A DNA stretch of 43,066 bases from Caldilinea sp. CFX5 (GTDB taxonomy: Bacteria; Chloroflexota; Anaerolineae; Caldilineales; Caldilineaceae): positions 1 through 43,066 of the forward strand of contig QWII01000087.1 of NCBI GenBank assembly GCA_021405325.1, in the 5' to 3' direction. Positions 7,256 to 15,255 of the stretch are shown piece after piece. The position numbers were made by a program, and so were the translations under genes. The notes beneath the pieces were generated by a model that made no database searches, was not told the DNA's origin, and saw only the letters and a program-made list of their open reading frames with translations. Within the stretch, counting starts at the first letter, position 1. Every line of letters starts with the position of its first letter.

Positions 7256-7286
7256 CAAAAGCAAGCGCCCATTGATAGACCCATTG

Positions 7287-8852
7287 TCAGTCAAGTGGCT
7301 CGAAGAAGGTCAAATCAGCGCCAAAGTTTTCCATTGCCGCCACACCATCACCGCGTAACCGCACACGAATATCGCGGGTACGATGATGCAATGTCAGTTC
7401 TTGCGTTGCCAGAGGAAACTCAATCGTGATCCACCGATTGACCGGCGGCTCGGCAATAAAGAGATAGCTGTTGGTGATTTGTGGTGTGACCCCCACACCA
7501 GTCACCTGGATCTCCTGCAGGTTGACCCACGGCGGGATGCGCACAAAGAGTGGCGCCCCTTTCTTCACCCGCACCCGCAGTGCTTCATGGGTATAGGGCG
7601 ACTCGACTTGAATAGCGTCGGTTTCATGGTCGAAGAGGAGATTCACCCAATGCCCTGCTGTGTCGAAGCGGGTAACTGCCCGATAGACTTCACAAAGCGA
7701 CGCTACCGCCCCACCCACAATATCCATATTAAAGCTGACATGATTAGCGTCAACCGGTTCATGACCATAGGGCGCCGGGAAGCCGAACGCGCCCAGGTGT
7801 CGCGCGGCCACAGCTCGTTTGCCATCCTCGCCAGTGGGGTTGGGCGGATCGACAATAAAGGAGACATCCCGCAACTGCGCCGGCAGTAAATGACAGCGGA
7901 CAATCCGCTCGGCGTCATGGTAATATTGTGGATAGTCCCAACGCCCCAGAATGAGTGCTGTCTCGACAATATCGCCGGTGTTGTTGCATTCACCCTTGTC
8001 AGGATCGGCGTCGTCACTGCTGACTTCCACCACCCAGCCCAATTCATCACGAATCTGCCATAAGCCATTGTCATAGAAGGCGCGCACGCGTTCCATCAAG
8101 CCGGCATCTTGGGTCAATTCGGCCAACTGCGCCAGCGAAGACATGACACAAGTGGTGGAATGGGTATGGGTGCCAAAGGTTTCCCGATGGTAAGCGCCGT
8201 CGGTCAGAAAGAACTCGTTGACCAGCTTGTCTTTCAGGCGTAGAGCAAGCGTTAACGCCGGTGCATAACCCGTGGCGCGATAATATTTCACCAATGGCCC
8301 TAACGTGCGGGCCAAGCCGACAATAAAGGTGGAATCGATCAGCTTCAGCCCATGTTCACCTTCTAAACGGGCGCGATCCCAGCCGGCGATTGGCTCCCAA
8401 TAGTCGTTGATCGTGACAATGCTCGCCTCTGCCAGCGCACGCGCCCAGCCGCTCTGGCGAAATCGGGTCAAGGCATAAAGGGCATGGAAGCCTTCCCGCA
8501 CATTATGCGATAGAAAATTCACCAGCGGTCCACCCACTTCTTGCCGGTTCAAAGGCAAGGGCAATGCGCCGCTATAGGACAAGCGCGCTGCCTGGGCATG
8601 TTTTTCCACAGCATCCTCGTCAATCGTCAGCCCCAGCGCATCTTCGGCATTGAGCAGCGCATTTAAGTGGCGCCCCGGTACATGCGACTCCGAATGCGCC
8701 CAGCTAAAACTCAAGCGCGCCTCCGGTCGCACACGGGAGCCGAAGAAGGGGATGTCGTTGTCATCGGCGTTGAAGACATTTTGCATCGTTTGGCAACCCA
8801 GTTCAATGGCAGCGCGTAGATCGGTCGTATTGATATGTTGTACTTTGGTCAA
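7287..8852 (-). CDS. Six-hairpin glycosidase-like protein (GH127-like)
   Basis: A 521-residue cytoplasmic protein; no signal peptide. The repeated helix pairs (VREGFHALYALTRFRQSG, DSTFIVGLARTLGPLVKYY, STTCVMSSLAQLAELTQD) suggest an alpha/alpha barrel like those of GH127 and related glycosidases. ECNNTGDIVETALILGRW and FNMDIVGGAVASLCEVYRAV are the most conserved-looking parts. The C-terminal third is beta-rich, as in the GH127 C-terminal sandwich. GH127 enzymes remove beta-L-arabinofuranose, but substrate cannot be stated here because the usual cysteine-rich catalytic site was not identified. TTG 8852 is chosen because AAAGGA lies 8 bases before it. Upstream in-frame TTG 8891 has no such site. 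Confidence 0.55.
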   Translation of the reverse strand: MTKVQHINTTDLRAAIELGCQTMQNVFNADDNDIPFFGSRVRPEARLSFSWAHSESHVPGRHLNALLNAEDALGLTIDEDAVEKHAQAARLSYSGALPLPLNRQEVGGPLVNFLSHNVREGFHALYALTRFRQSGWARALAEASIVTINDYWEPIAGWDRARLEGEHGLKLIDSTFIVGLARTLGPLVKYYRATGYAPALTLALRLKDKLVNEFFLTDGAYHRETFGTHTHSTTCVMSSLAQLAELTQDAGLMERVRAFYDNGLWQIRDELGWVVEVSSDDADPDKGECNNTGDIVETALILGRWDYPQYYHDAERIVRCHLLPAQLRDVSFIVDPPNPTGEDGKRAVAARHLGAFGFPAPYGHEPVDANHVSFNMDIVGGAVASLCEVYRAVTRFDTAGHWVNLLFDHETDAIQVESPYTHEALRVRVKKGAPLFVRIPPWVNLQEIQVTGVGVTPQITNSYLFIAEPPVNRWITIEFPLATQELTLHHRTRDIRVRLRGDGVAAMENFGADLTFFEPLD

Positions 8853-8937
8853 GGGTATATTCCTTTGCAAATGGCTGTAACTATCCAACAAAGCTGTGCA
8901 TCATGCTTTGGCAAAGCTCAGGTATCGATAAATCACC

Positions 8938-9010
8938 TCCGTGTTCCTTCTATCCGTGTTTAGTCCTTTAGGCTGCCAAAGGACTAAACACGGATAGAAG
9001 GAACACGGAA
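8938..9010. repeat. Perfect 32-bp inverted repeat, copy 2 of the TTCCGTGTTCC hairpin family
   Basis: The arms at 8938-8969 and 8978-9009 are exact reverse complements with an 8-base loop. This is the second copy of the hairpin at 117-191. It lies between two minus-strand genes, 23 bases past the aminotransferase stop, where it could end that transcript. Confidence 0.85.
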
Positions 9011-9031
9011 TTCGTAAAATCTTCGGTTAGC

Positions 9032-9949
9032 TTACAGTTGACTCTGCGCTTGGGCGACAATATCCACCCCGACCAGGTCGCTCCATGCCTGCAACAGTCG
9101 TTTTGCCACCGGCCCAACCTGACCGTCACCCACCGGCAGGCCATTGAACTTGGTTGCCGGCATGATGCAATAGGGCGTGCTGGTGAAGAAAGCTTCGTCG
9201 GCGGTGTAGATGTCATAGGGTTGGAAATCGGTCACTTGGACGGGGATGTTCAGTTGGGCGGCCAGTTCAAGAACCGTGGCGCGACTGATGCCGGCCAGCG
9301 CACTGCGGGCCTGGGGCGTTTTGAGGACGCCTTCGCTGTAGATAAAGAAGTTGCCGCCCTTATTTTCCGCCACATTGCCATGAATATCAAGCAAGATGCT
9401 CTGCGCCTGCGGATCGACCAGCTTGACCTCCATCTCGGCCAGGGTATAGGCCATACGGCTACGGTTTTTGATGCGGGCATCGAGCGCCTCCGGCGGCACG
9501 GCGCGACTAAAGGGGGTTACGGCGTGACAGCCCTCGGTGTAAAAACGCACCCAGTCGGTTAAAATTAAGGGTGCGGTGTGAATAATGATGGTCGCCTGCG
9601 AACGCTGCTTGGTCGGATCGGCGCCGGCAACAAAGCGACCACGCGAAATGTTATGCACCAACCAAACATCCATCCCCGGCGCCACCTTGGGCAGGTTGGT
9701 TTCCAGAACGCGCATGGAAAGTTCGTGCATCTCCCCTGGCGTCATGCCCGGATTGATGCGCGTGACCTTGAGTGATTTGTAGAGCCGATCAATGTGTTGT
9801 TCCAACTTGAAAGGGCGATGGGCAAAGGTACGCGTCGATTCCGTCACCATGTCGCCCAACATGACGGCGGCGTCAAAGATCGAAATTTTGGCTTCCTCAG
9901 CCGGTACAAATTCACCATTCAGATAGACCAGATGGCTGGCGGTTGTCAT
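9032..9949 (-). CDS. Class IV PLP-dependent aminotransferase (branched-chain type)
   Basis: A 305-residue fold-type IV transaminase. The PLP lysine is probably Lys161 in DARIKNRSRMAYTLAEMEV. The phosphate-binding/loop region AENKGGNFFIYSEGVLKTP is typical of branched-chain aminotransferase and D-amino-acid transaminase-like enzymes, as is the opening LVYLNGEFVPAEEAKISIFD. ISRATVLELAAQLNIPV matches the conserved GISR stretch. AAAGGA lies 8 bases before the ATG. It stands alone, so the amino acid (branched-chain, D-amino acid or an amine) cannot be fixed. Family certain, specificity not. Confidence 0.88.
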   Translation of the reverse strand: MTTASHLVYLNGEFVPAEEAKISIFDAAVMLGDMVTESTRTFAHRPFKLEQHIDRLYKSLKVTRINPGMTPGEMHELSMRVLETNLPKVAPGMDVWLVHNISRGRFVAGADPTKQRSQATIIIHTAPLILTDWVRFYTEGCHAVTPFSRAVPPEALDARIKNRSRMAYTLAEMEVKLVDPQAQSILLDIHGNVAENKGGNFFIYSEGVLKTPQARSALAGISRATVLELAAQLNIPVQVTDFQPYDIYTADEAFFTSTPYCIMPATKFNGLPVGDGQVGPVAKRLLQAWSDLVGVDIVAQAQSQL

Positions 9950-9982
9950 AGGATTGTCCTTTGGGTTAGATGATATGCATTC

Positions 9983-10096
9983 AGACCGGCTTGAAAGACC
10001 GGTCTACCCTCAGTCGTCACTCCGTGACTGGCAGCGGGGCATAGCATTGCCAGTCACGGAGTGACGACTGAGGGTAGACGAGGGTTTGAACCCTCG
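9983..10096. repeat. Cluster of three hairpins with a perfect 32-bp central inverted repeat
   Basis: The central arms at 10002-10033 and 10048-10079 are exact reverse complements with a 14-base loop. The left neighbour pairs GACCGG with CCGGTC around CTTGAAAGA. The right neighbour is CGAGGG-TTTGAA-CCCTCG (10079-10096). The cluster sits in the divergent spacer between the aminotransferase and the ECF sigma fusion. The remaining 190 bases of that spacer hold no gene that I can support. Confidence 0.8.
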
Positions 10097-10289
10097 AATC
10101 TCAAATCCGATTTACCAAGATTAAACCGTAAAATTGGTTCAGATGCAAACGCCTTTTTCGGATGACCGGTGCAAAATTGTTCTGTGTTTCATCTAACCTT
10201 TTGCCCCTTTTCTGCGACTACTATGTATAGAGCATCGCTAGCGCTTGTTGCGTTTTGTAAAATGGCTGAGTTCGGAGAGGGAAATACGT

Positions 10290-11840
10290 GTGGAGCAACT
10301 GACAGACGGTGAACTCGTGGTCGCCGCGCGGTCTGGTGACAAAGCCGCCTTTGGGCAACTGGTAGATCGTCACCTGCCAATGGCGCGGCGGGTAGCCATG
10401 CGCATGGTGGGCAACCAGGAGATCGCCTGGGAACTGGCCCAGGAAGCATTGCTGCAAGCCTACCTGTCGCTGGACAAGCTGCGCGAGCCGGCCAGTTTTG
10501 CCAGTTGGCTCTATGGCATTGTGCGCAATGTCTGTCGCAGCCATCTGCGCAGCCGGAAGCTGACCGCCTATTCGTGGGAAGCGATCTATGGCGGCAGTCA
10601 ATATCCGGCCGAATGGCTGCTGGTCGCAAACGATCCGGCGGCGGCTTGGGAGGATGCCGAACGCGATCACCAAGTGCAGGCGGCGTTGACCACCCTCTCG
10701 GCCAAGAATCAGGACGCAACGTGGCTCTTTTACTTTGAACAGTGGTCGATTGAAGAAATTGCTGCTCATCTGGGCGTCTCGGTCAATGCGGTCAAAGGGC
10801 GGCTCCATCAAGCGCGCAAACAACTGCGCAGCCAATTGGCGCCGCTCTATAGCCCCCTTGATCGGACGCCCCAGCCGGCAGCAATCATTCAGGAAAGGAA
10901 CAACCGTATGATTCGGATTACCGATCTCCGTATTCTCCAACGCGAGAGCGAGGGTTATGCCCTCTACTTGCTCGACACCGTCGGCGCCCGCGTCCTCCAA
11001 ATGTTTGTCGGTCCCTATGAAGGATTGCACCTGCAAAAATTGCTGGAGAGCGAGGATCTGTCACAATCAATGAATTATCACCATGTGAGTAGTATCTTAG
11101 ACGCACTTGGTGCGAAACTCGAAGAGGTGCGGATTGAATCGATTCAGAACTCGATTTTCTATGCGGTTGTCAAGCTGCGCAATGGCGAACAGCTTGTTGA
11201 AGCGCCAGCGCGGCCCAGTGATGCGCTTATTGGCGCCTTACATGTCCGCTGCCCGATCTATGTGGCCGCGCCAGTGATGGCAAACTTTGGGCTATTGCTG
11301 CCGCAACCGGTGGATGTCGAACAGTGGTTCCAGACAGAAACTCGCCAATTCCGTGGCGTGCAAGAACGTGCGGCCATCTGGCGAGATAAACTCACCAGTA
11401 GCGCTGACCGGGTCTATACCCAGCACGCTCGCACTGTCCTCCAACTCGCCTTTAGCGCCGCCAAGGAGCGCAACCACAACTACATCGGCACCGAACATCT
11501 GCTGGTGGGGCTGGTGCATGATGAAAGCGGTCTGGCCGGACGCCTCTTGCACGCCGTCGGCGCCACACCGCAGCAGATCAGCCAGGCCGTGGAACGGGTC
11601 GGGCGCGGCGAAGTGGCCCCGACCACCGAACCTGCGCTGGCCCCCCGCACGGTGCAAGTGCTAGACTACGCCGCCGAAGCACAAGCCCAAGGCGGTCAAC
11701 CCTTCATCGGCAGCGAACATCTGTTGCTGGGGCTGCTTCGTGAAGGGCATGGCATGGCAATGACAATCTTGCGGGATCTGAGCGTCGATACACGCCAGTT
11801 AGAAACCAAGCTGCTGACCGCCATGCAATCTGCCCAATAA
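10290..11840 (+). CDS. ECF sigma factor fused to a bifunctional-nuclease domain and two Clp-N repeats
   Basis: A 516-residue fusion. Residues about 8-90 are sigma region 2 (GELVVAARSGDKAAFGQLVDRH, EIAWELAQEALLQAYLSLDKL). Residues about 128-185 are region 4 (YFEQWSIEEIAAHLGVSVNA then VKGRLHQARKQLR). Residues about 205-335 are a bifunctional nuclease (DUF151) domain, with the hallmark EAPARPSDALIGALHVRCPI then YVAAPV. Residues about 378-515 hold two Clp N-terminal repeats (YIGTEHLLVGLVHDESGLAG and FIGSEHLLLGLLREGHGMAM). Clp-N repeats bind adaptors and substrates of Clp proteases. The protein could therefore sense proteolytic load or be handed to ClpCP, which is an inference. GTG 10290 is preceded by GGAGAGGG at the right distance. 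No anti-sigma gene is adjacent. Confidence 0.88.
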   Translation: MEQLTDGELVVAARSGDKAAFGQLVDRHLPMARRVAMRMVGNQEIAWELAQEALLQAYLSLDKLREPASFASWLYGIVRNVCRSHLRSRKLTAYSWEAIYGGSQYPAEWLLVANDPAAAWEDAERDHQVQAALTTLSAKNQDATWLFYFEQWSIEEIAAHLGVSVNAVKGRLHQARKQLRSQLAPLYSPLDRTPQPAAIIQERNNRMIRITDLRILQRESEGYALYLLDTVGARVLQMFVGPYEGLHLQKLLESEDLSQSMNYHHVSSILDALGAKLEEVRIESIQNSIFYAVVKLRNGEQLVEAPARPSDALIGALHVRCPIYVAAPVMANFGLLLPQPVDVEQWFQTETRQFRGVQERAAIWRDKLTSSADRVYTQHARTVLQLAFSAAKERNHNYIGTEHLLVGLVHDESGLAGRLLHAVGATPQQISQAVERVGRGEVAPTTEPALAPRTVQVLDYAAEAQAQGGQPFIGSEHLLLGLLREGHGMAMTILRDLSVDTRQLETKLLTAMQSAQ

Positions 11841-11845
11841 AATTT

Positions 11846-12111
11846 CGTCCCAGAGGGACGATTGAGTTTAGGAACGCGTAGCCAATTCACCCCATCTACA
11901 CGCCCGTCCCAAAGGGACGATTGAATTTAGGGCCATGAGCCAATATCTCCCACCCGTACCCCGTCCCATCGGGACGCCTGAGGAATACCCGCTCAACCGT
12001 CCCGATGGAGCGGGTGGTTGTAGTAAGGTTTTTCAATTCCCGCCAAAACATGTGAGCGTCGAATTTCATCAGACGCCTAGCTCCCCAAAGGTCAGGCGTC
12101 CCTACGGGACG
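11846..12111. repeat. Degenerate repeat region built on CGTCCC-NNN-GGGACG units
   Basis: CGTCCCAGAGGGACGATTGA (11846) and CGTCCCAAAGGGACGATTGA (11905) each continue into (G/A)TTTAGG, 59 bases apart. A third unit starts at 11962 (CGTCCCATCGGGACG), a half unit at 11998, and another at 12097 (CGTCCCTACGGGACG). GGAACGCGTA occurs directly at 11871-11880 and again at 12118-12127. The 380-base spacer holds no gene that I can support. Each unit is itself a short stem-loop, so they may terminate or stabilise the sigma-fusion transcript. Confidence 0.6.
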
Positions 12112-12143
12112 GTATTGCGGAACGCGTAACCCAAAAACTCACA

Positions 12144-12172
12144 TTGCACCCTCTTGCCACCGGTGCTATAAT
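12144..12172 (+). promoter_or_regulatory. Promoter of the SDR-amidohydrolase-ADH operon
   Basis: TTGCAC (12144-12149) and TATAAT (12167-12172) have a 17-bp spacer, 49 bases before the SDR start codon. Confidence 0.75.
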
Positions 12173-12221
12173 CAGCGGCAATCGATCCATTCGCACAAAA
12201 ACAAAAAACGAGGGAAATCCT

Positions 12222-13034
12222 ATGAGCTGGAAGGGACATGTCGCCATTGTCACGGGCGCGGGCAGTGGCATTGGCAAGGGGATTGCGGCGCGCTTTGCCG
12301 AAGCCGGCGCCGAGGTGGTGATTGCTGAGGTGAACCCGCAACGGGGCGAAGCCGTGGCCCAGGCGTTGCAGGCGCAATACGGCAAGGGGTTGTTTGTTCA
12401 GACCAATGTTGCCAGCGCGGCGGATTGCCGGGCGTTGATCCAGCGTACAGTGGATGCCTACGGCCAGGTGGATACGCTGGTCAACAATGCCGGCGTCAAC
12501 TTTGTCAAGCCGACATTGCAGATGGACGAAGCCGACTGGGATCGGGTGGTCGATGTGGATCTCAAGGGCGCGTTTCTGTGCAGCCGTTATGCGTTGGAGG
12601 TCATGGTTCCCCGGCGGCAGGGCAATATCATCAACATTGCCAGCGTCCACACCATCGCCACGCTGCCCGAAGCGGCGCCCTATGCGGCGGCCAAAGGCGG
12701 CGTCCACATGATGACTTGCTCTTTGGCGATTGAGTTTGCCCCCTATGGCATCCGCGTCAACGCCGTCAGCCCCGGCCTGACCGACACCCAGATCTGGCAA
12801 GATCTGCAAAACGCCGCCGCAAATCGCGAAGAGGCGCTCCAACATTGGTTTGACAACATCCCGCTAGGGCGCGTGCAAAGCCCGCGTGAAGTCGCCAATG
12901 TGGTTCTCTTCCTAGCCTCCGCCGAATCCAGCTATATCACCGGCGCCAACATCATGACCGATGGCGGCATGACCATCCAACTGATCAATCGCGCTCGCTA
13001 TGCCAGCAAGGCGGTCGAAGGCAAGTTTGAATAG
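12222..13034 (+). CDS. Short-chain dehydrogenase/reductase (SDR, classical)
   Basis: A 270-residue NAD(P)-dependent oxidoreductase. The dinucleotide-binding motif is TGAGSGIG (residues 11-18), then NNAG, the catalytic Ser in INIASVHTIA, and YxxxK in APYAAAKGG. GIRVNAVSPGLTDT and the terminal SYITGANIMTDGGMT are typical of classical SDRs. No acidic residue-based claim on NAD versus NADP is made. ATG 12222 follows GAGGGA at 12210-12215. It is first in an operon with a COG3618 amidohydrolase and a zinc dehydrogenase. Together they suggest oxidation of a sugar to its lactone, lactone opening, and a further alcohol or sugar oxidation, as in L-fucose or L-rhamnose breakdown. The substrate is an inference. 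Confidence 0.9.
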   Translation: MSWKGHVAIVTGAGSGIGKGIAARFAEAGAEVVIAEVNPQRGEAVAQALQAQYGKGLFVQTNVASAADCRALIQRTVDAYGQVDTLVNNAGVNFVKPTLQMDEADWDRVVDVDLKGAFLCSRYALEVMVPRRQGNIINIASVHTIATLPEAAPYAAAKGGVHMMTCSLAIEFAPYGIRVNAVSPGLTDTQIWQDLQNAAANREEALQHWFDNIPLGRVQSPREVANVVLFLASAESSYITGANIMTDGGMTIQLINRARYASKAVEGKFE

Positions 13035-13121
13035 TCGCGAAGTGGCGTGGTCGCATAGTCTTTACCTCCGTCCCCCGGGACAAATCGACCATACGACGAA
13101 TCGACCACGCGACTTCGCGAC
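13034..13121. repeat. Inverted repeat between SDR and amidohydrolase genes
   Basis: GTCGCGAAGTGGCGTGGTCG (13034-13053) pairs with CGACCACGCGACTTCGCGAC (13102-13121) with one mismatch. It lies inside an operon, so an mRNA-stabilising or partial-attenuation role is as likely as termination. Confidence 0.7.
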
Positions 13122-13147
13122 CACACGACCAATACAAGGAGATTTTT

Positions 13148-14002
13148 ATGCTTCCTTTTCCGATTATTGATACCCATCTGCATCTGTGGGACCCCGGTTT
13201 CTTGCGCTACCCCTGGTTGGACAATATTCCCTTGCTCAATAAACCGTATTTGTTGGCGGACTACAATCGACATTGTGGGCCGGTGCAGGTGGAGAAGATG
13301 GTTTTTCTCCAGTGCGAGGTGGATTTCTCCCAGTTTCAAGCAGAAGCGGCCTGGATCACCAGCCTGGCGGCGCAAGATCCACGGATTCAGGGCATGGTGC
13401 CGTGGGCGCCGCTGGAAAAAGGGGAGGCCGCCAAGGCCGATGTTGAGCAACTGCTGGCGGCCAACCCGCTGGTCAAAGGCGTTCGGCGCATTATCCAGTT
13501 TGAGCCGGATATTGAATTTTGTCTGCAACCCGATTTTGTCAAGGGGGTGCAACTGCTGGCGAACTATGGCCTGAGCTTTGATATTTGTATTTCCCACATT
13601 CAACTGGTGAATACCATCAAGCTGGTGGCGCAATGTCCCAACGTGCCATTCATTCTGGATCATATCGGCAAACCGGATATTAAGAATCATCTTTTAGACC
13701 CGTGGCGGGCAGAGATGAAAACCCTGGCCTCCTTCCCGAATGTCTGGTGCAAGGTCTCCGGGCTGGTGACGGAGGCCGATCACCAACAGTGGACGCGCGA
13801 TGACCTCAAGCCCTACATCGATCATGTCATCAATTGCTTTAGCTTTGATCGGGTCGTCTATGGCGGGGACTGGCCGGTCGCGTATCAAGCCACTGAATAC
13901 CCACGCTGGGTCGAGACGCTGGCCTGGGCGGTGAGCGGATCTTCCGATAGTGAGATGCGCCGCCTCTTCCACGACAACGCCATTGCCTTCTACCGCCTGT
14001 AA
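13148..14002 (+). CDS. Amidohydrolase of the COG3618 lactonase-like family
   Basis: A 284-residue TIM-barrel hydrolase (amidohydrolase_2). The N-terminal metal motif is IIDTHLHLW (HxH). Later strands carry FILDHIGKPDI, with a conserved His-Gly-Lys-Pro, and VVYGGDWPVA, with the terminal metal/catalytic Asp. COG3618 members include L-fuconolactone and L-rhamnono-lactone hydrolases, which open sugar lactones. Its place between a sugar-type SDR and a zinc dehydrogenase supports that role. A strong AAGGAG site precedes the ATG, and only 15 bases separate it from the downstream gene. Exact lactone unknown. Confidence 0.85.
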   Translation: MLPFPIIDTHLHLWDPGFLRYPWLDNIPLLNKPYLLADYNRHCGPVQVEKMVFLQCEVDFSQFQAEAAWITSLAAQDPRIQGMVPWAPLEKGEAAKADVEQLLAANPLVKGVRRIIQFEPDIEFCLQPDFVKGVQLLANYGLSFDICISHIQLVNTIKLVAQCPNVPFILDHIGKPDIKNHLLDPWRAEMKTLASFPNVWCKVSGLVTEADHQQWTRDDLKPYIDHVINCFSFDRVVYGGDWPVAYQATEYPRWVETLAWAVSGSSDSEMRRLFHDNAIAFYRL

Positions 14003-14017
14003 CCTGAGGAGAAAACC

Positions 14018-15100
14018 ATGAAAGCTGCTGTTCTCTACGACATCAAAACACCGTTGCAAATTGAAGACTTTACCTTGCCCGATATTCTGCCCGATCAGGT
14101 GCGGGTGCGACTGGTGGCGAGTGGCGTCTGCCATTCAGACTGGCATGTCATCAAAGGTGACTGGCCCCATATTCCTGTGCCGACCATCTTGGGCCATGAG
14201 GGCGCCGGCGTCGTCGAAGCGGTGGGGGACAAGGTAGGCCATGTGCGCAAGGGCGACCATGTGGTGCTTTCGTGGAAGCGCAACTGTGGTCTTTGTGAGA
14301 TGTGCCAGAGCGGCTACCCCAATCTCTGTGATGAAACGCCCGATCTGCGCGCCCTACCCCGCTTCCCCGCCGGCGACCGCACGATGAACAAAATGCTTGG
14401 CCTCGGCACCTTTAGCACCGAGACGATTGTGCCGCAAGATGTGGTGATCCCCATTGACAAAGAGATTCCGCTGCAACAGGCCGCCCTGGTCGGCTGCGGC
14501 GTGATGACCGGGGTGGGCGCGGCGCTCAACACGGCCAATGTGCGACCGGGTAAGTCGGTGGCGGTCTTTGGCTGTGGCGGCGTCGGGTTGAATGTGATCC
14601 AAGGCGCCGCCATTGCCGGGGCGGAACCGATCATTGCCGTCGATATTCTCGACAACAAGTTGGCATTGGCGAAGCAATTTGGCGCCACCCACACCGTCAA
14701 TTCGGCCAAGGAAGATGCTGTCGCCGCCATTCAGACGATCACGGGCGGCCCCGGCGCGCATTACGCCTTTGAAGCCATCGGCCTGATCGGCGAACCCTTC
14801 CGCCAGGCGATCCTCTGCACCCGCAAGCGCGGTGTGACGGTCTTTGTCGGCCACGCCCCCTTTAACACCGCCGTCGATTTTGATGCGCGCATGTTGATGC
14901 CGGAGAAGATGGTGATTGGGTCGATGTATGGCTCTTGTCGGCCGCGGGTGGACTTTCCCCGGTTACTTAATCTCTACAAGACCGGCAAATTGAAGCTAGA
15001 CGAGTTGGTGACACGTACCTACCCGCTTGAGCAAGTCAATGACGCCTTTGTGGCGCTGAGCAGAGGCGAGGTTGCGCGCAGTGTGCTGACTCTAACATAG
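14018..15100 (+). CDS. Zinc-dependent alcohol dehydrogenase (MDR family, class III-like)
   Basis: A 360-residue medium-chain dehydrogenase. Catalytic zinc ligands are Cys38 in GVCHSDWH and His60-Glu61 in GHEGAG, with a third Cys near VGCGVMTGVG. The structural zinc site is intact: Cys90, Cys93, Cys96 and Cys104 in NCGLCEMCQSGYPNLC. The NAD-binding site reads VFGCGGVGLNVIQGA, then an Asp in IAVDILDNK, which favours NAD over NADP. The family includes alcohol and S-hydroxymethyl-glutathione dehydrogenases. The operon context points instead to a sugar-derived alcohol or aldehyde. It is the last gene of the operon, separated from the amidohydrolase by 15 bases that hold a GAGGAG site. Confidence 0.9.
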   Translation: MKAAVLYDIKTPLQIEDFTLPDILPDQVRVRLVASGVCHSDWHVIKGDWPHIPVPTILGHEGAGVVEAVGDKVGHVRKGDHVVLSWKRNCGLCEMCQSGYPNLCDETPDLRALPRFPAGDRTMNKMLGLGTFSTETIVPQDVVIPIDKEIPLQQAALVGCGVMTGVGAALNTANVRPGKSVAVFGCGGVGLNVIQGAAIAGAEPIIAVDILDNKLALAKQFGATHTVNSAKEDAVAAIQTITGGPGAHYAFEAIGLIGEPFRQAILCTRKRGVTVFVGHAPFNTAVDFDARMLMPEKMVIGSMYGSCRPRVDFPRLLNLYKTGKLKLDELVTRTYPLEQVNDAFVALSRGEVARSVLTLT

Positions 15101-15123
15101 GCGGCAGACAGAGAAGAGGATTT

Positions 15124-15152
15124 TTGACAAAACATGTAGAATTCACTACAAT
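15124..15152 (+). promoter_or_regulatory. Promoter of the first membrane glycosyltransferase gene
   Basis: TTGACA (15124-15129) and TACAAT (15147-15152) have a 17-bp spacer, about 100 bases before the start codon. Confidence 0.75.
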
Positions 15153-15255
15153 TTGGCGCGATTGAGGCTGAGCGAGAAAATGCATAGACACGGCCCTGAC
15201 GTAATGGGCAACTTTCATACCAAAAACCCTATTTTCCTTATGTTCGTGTGGATCA

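Noticed and set aside
9983..10096. tRNA gene
   Set aside because: The stem-loops have no cloverleaf order, no T-loop GGTTCRANTC and no anticodon arm.
10221..11036. 271-codon minus-strand frame opposite the ECF sigma fusion
   Set aside because: The plus strand carries clear sigma and DUF151 motifs over the same bases; this frame has none.
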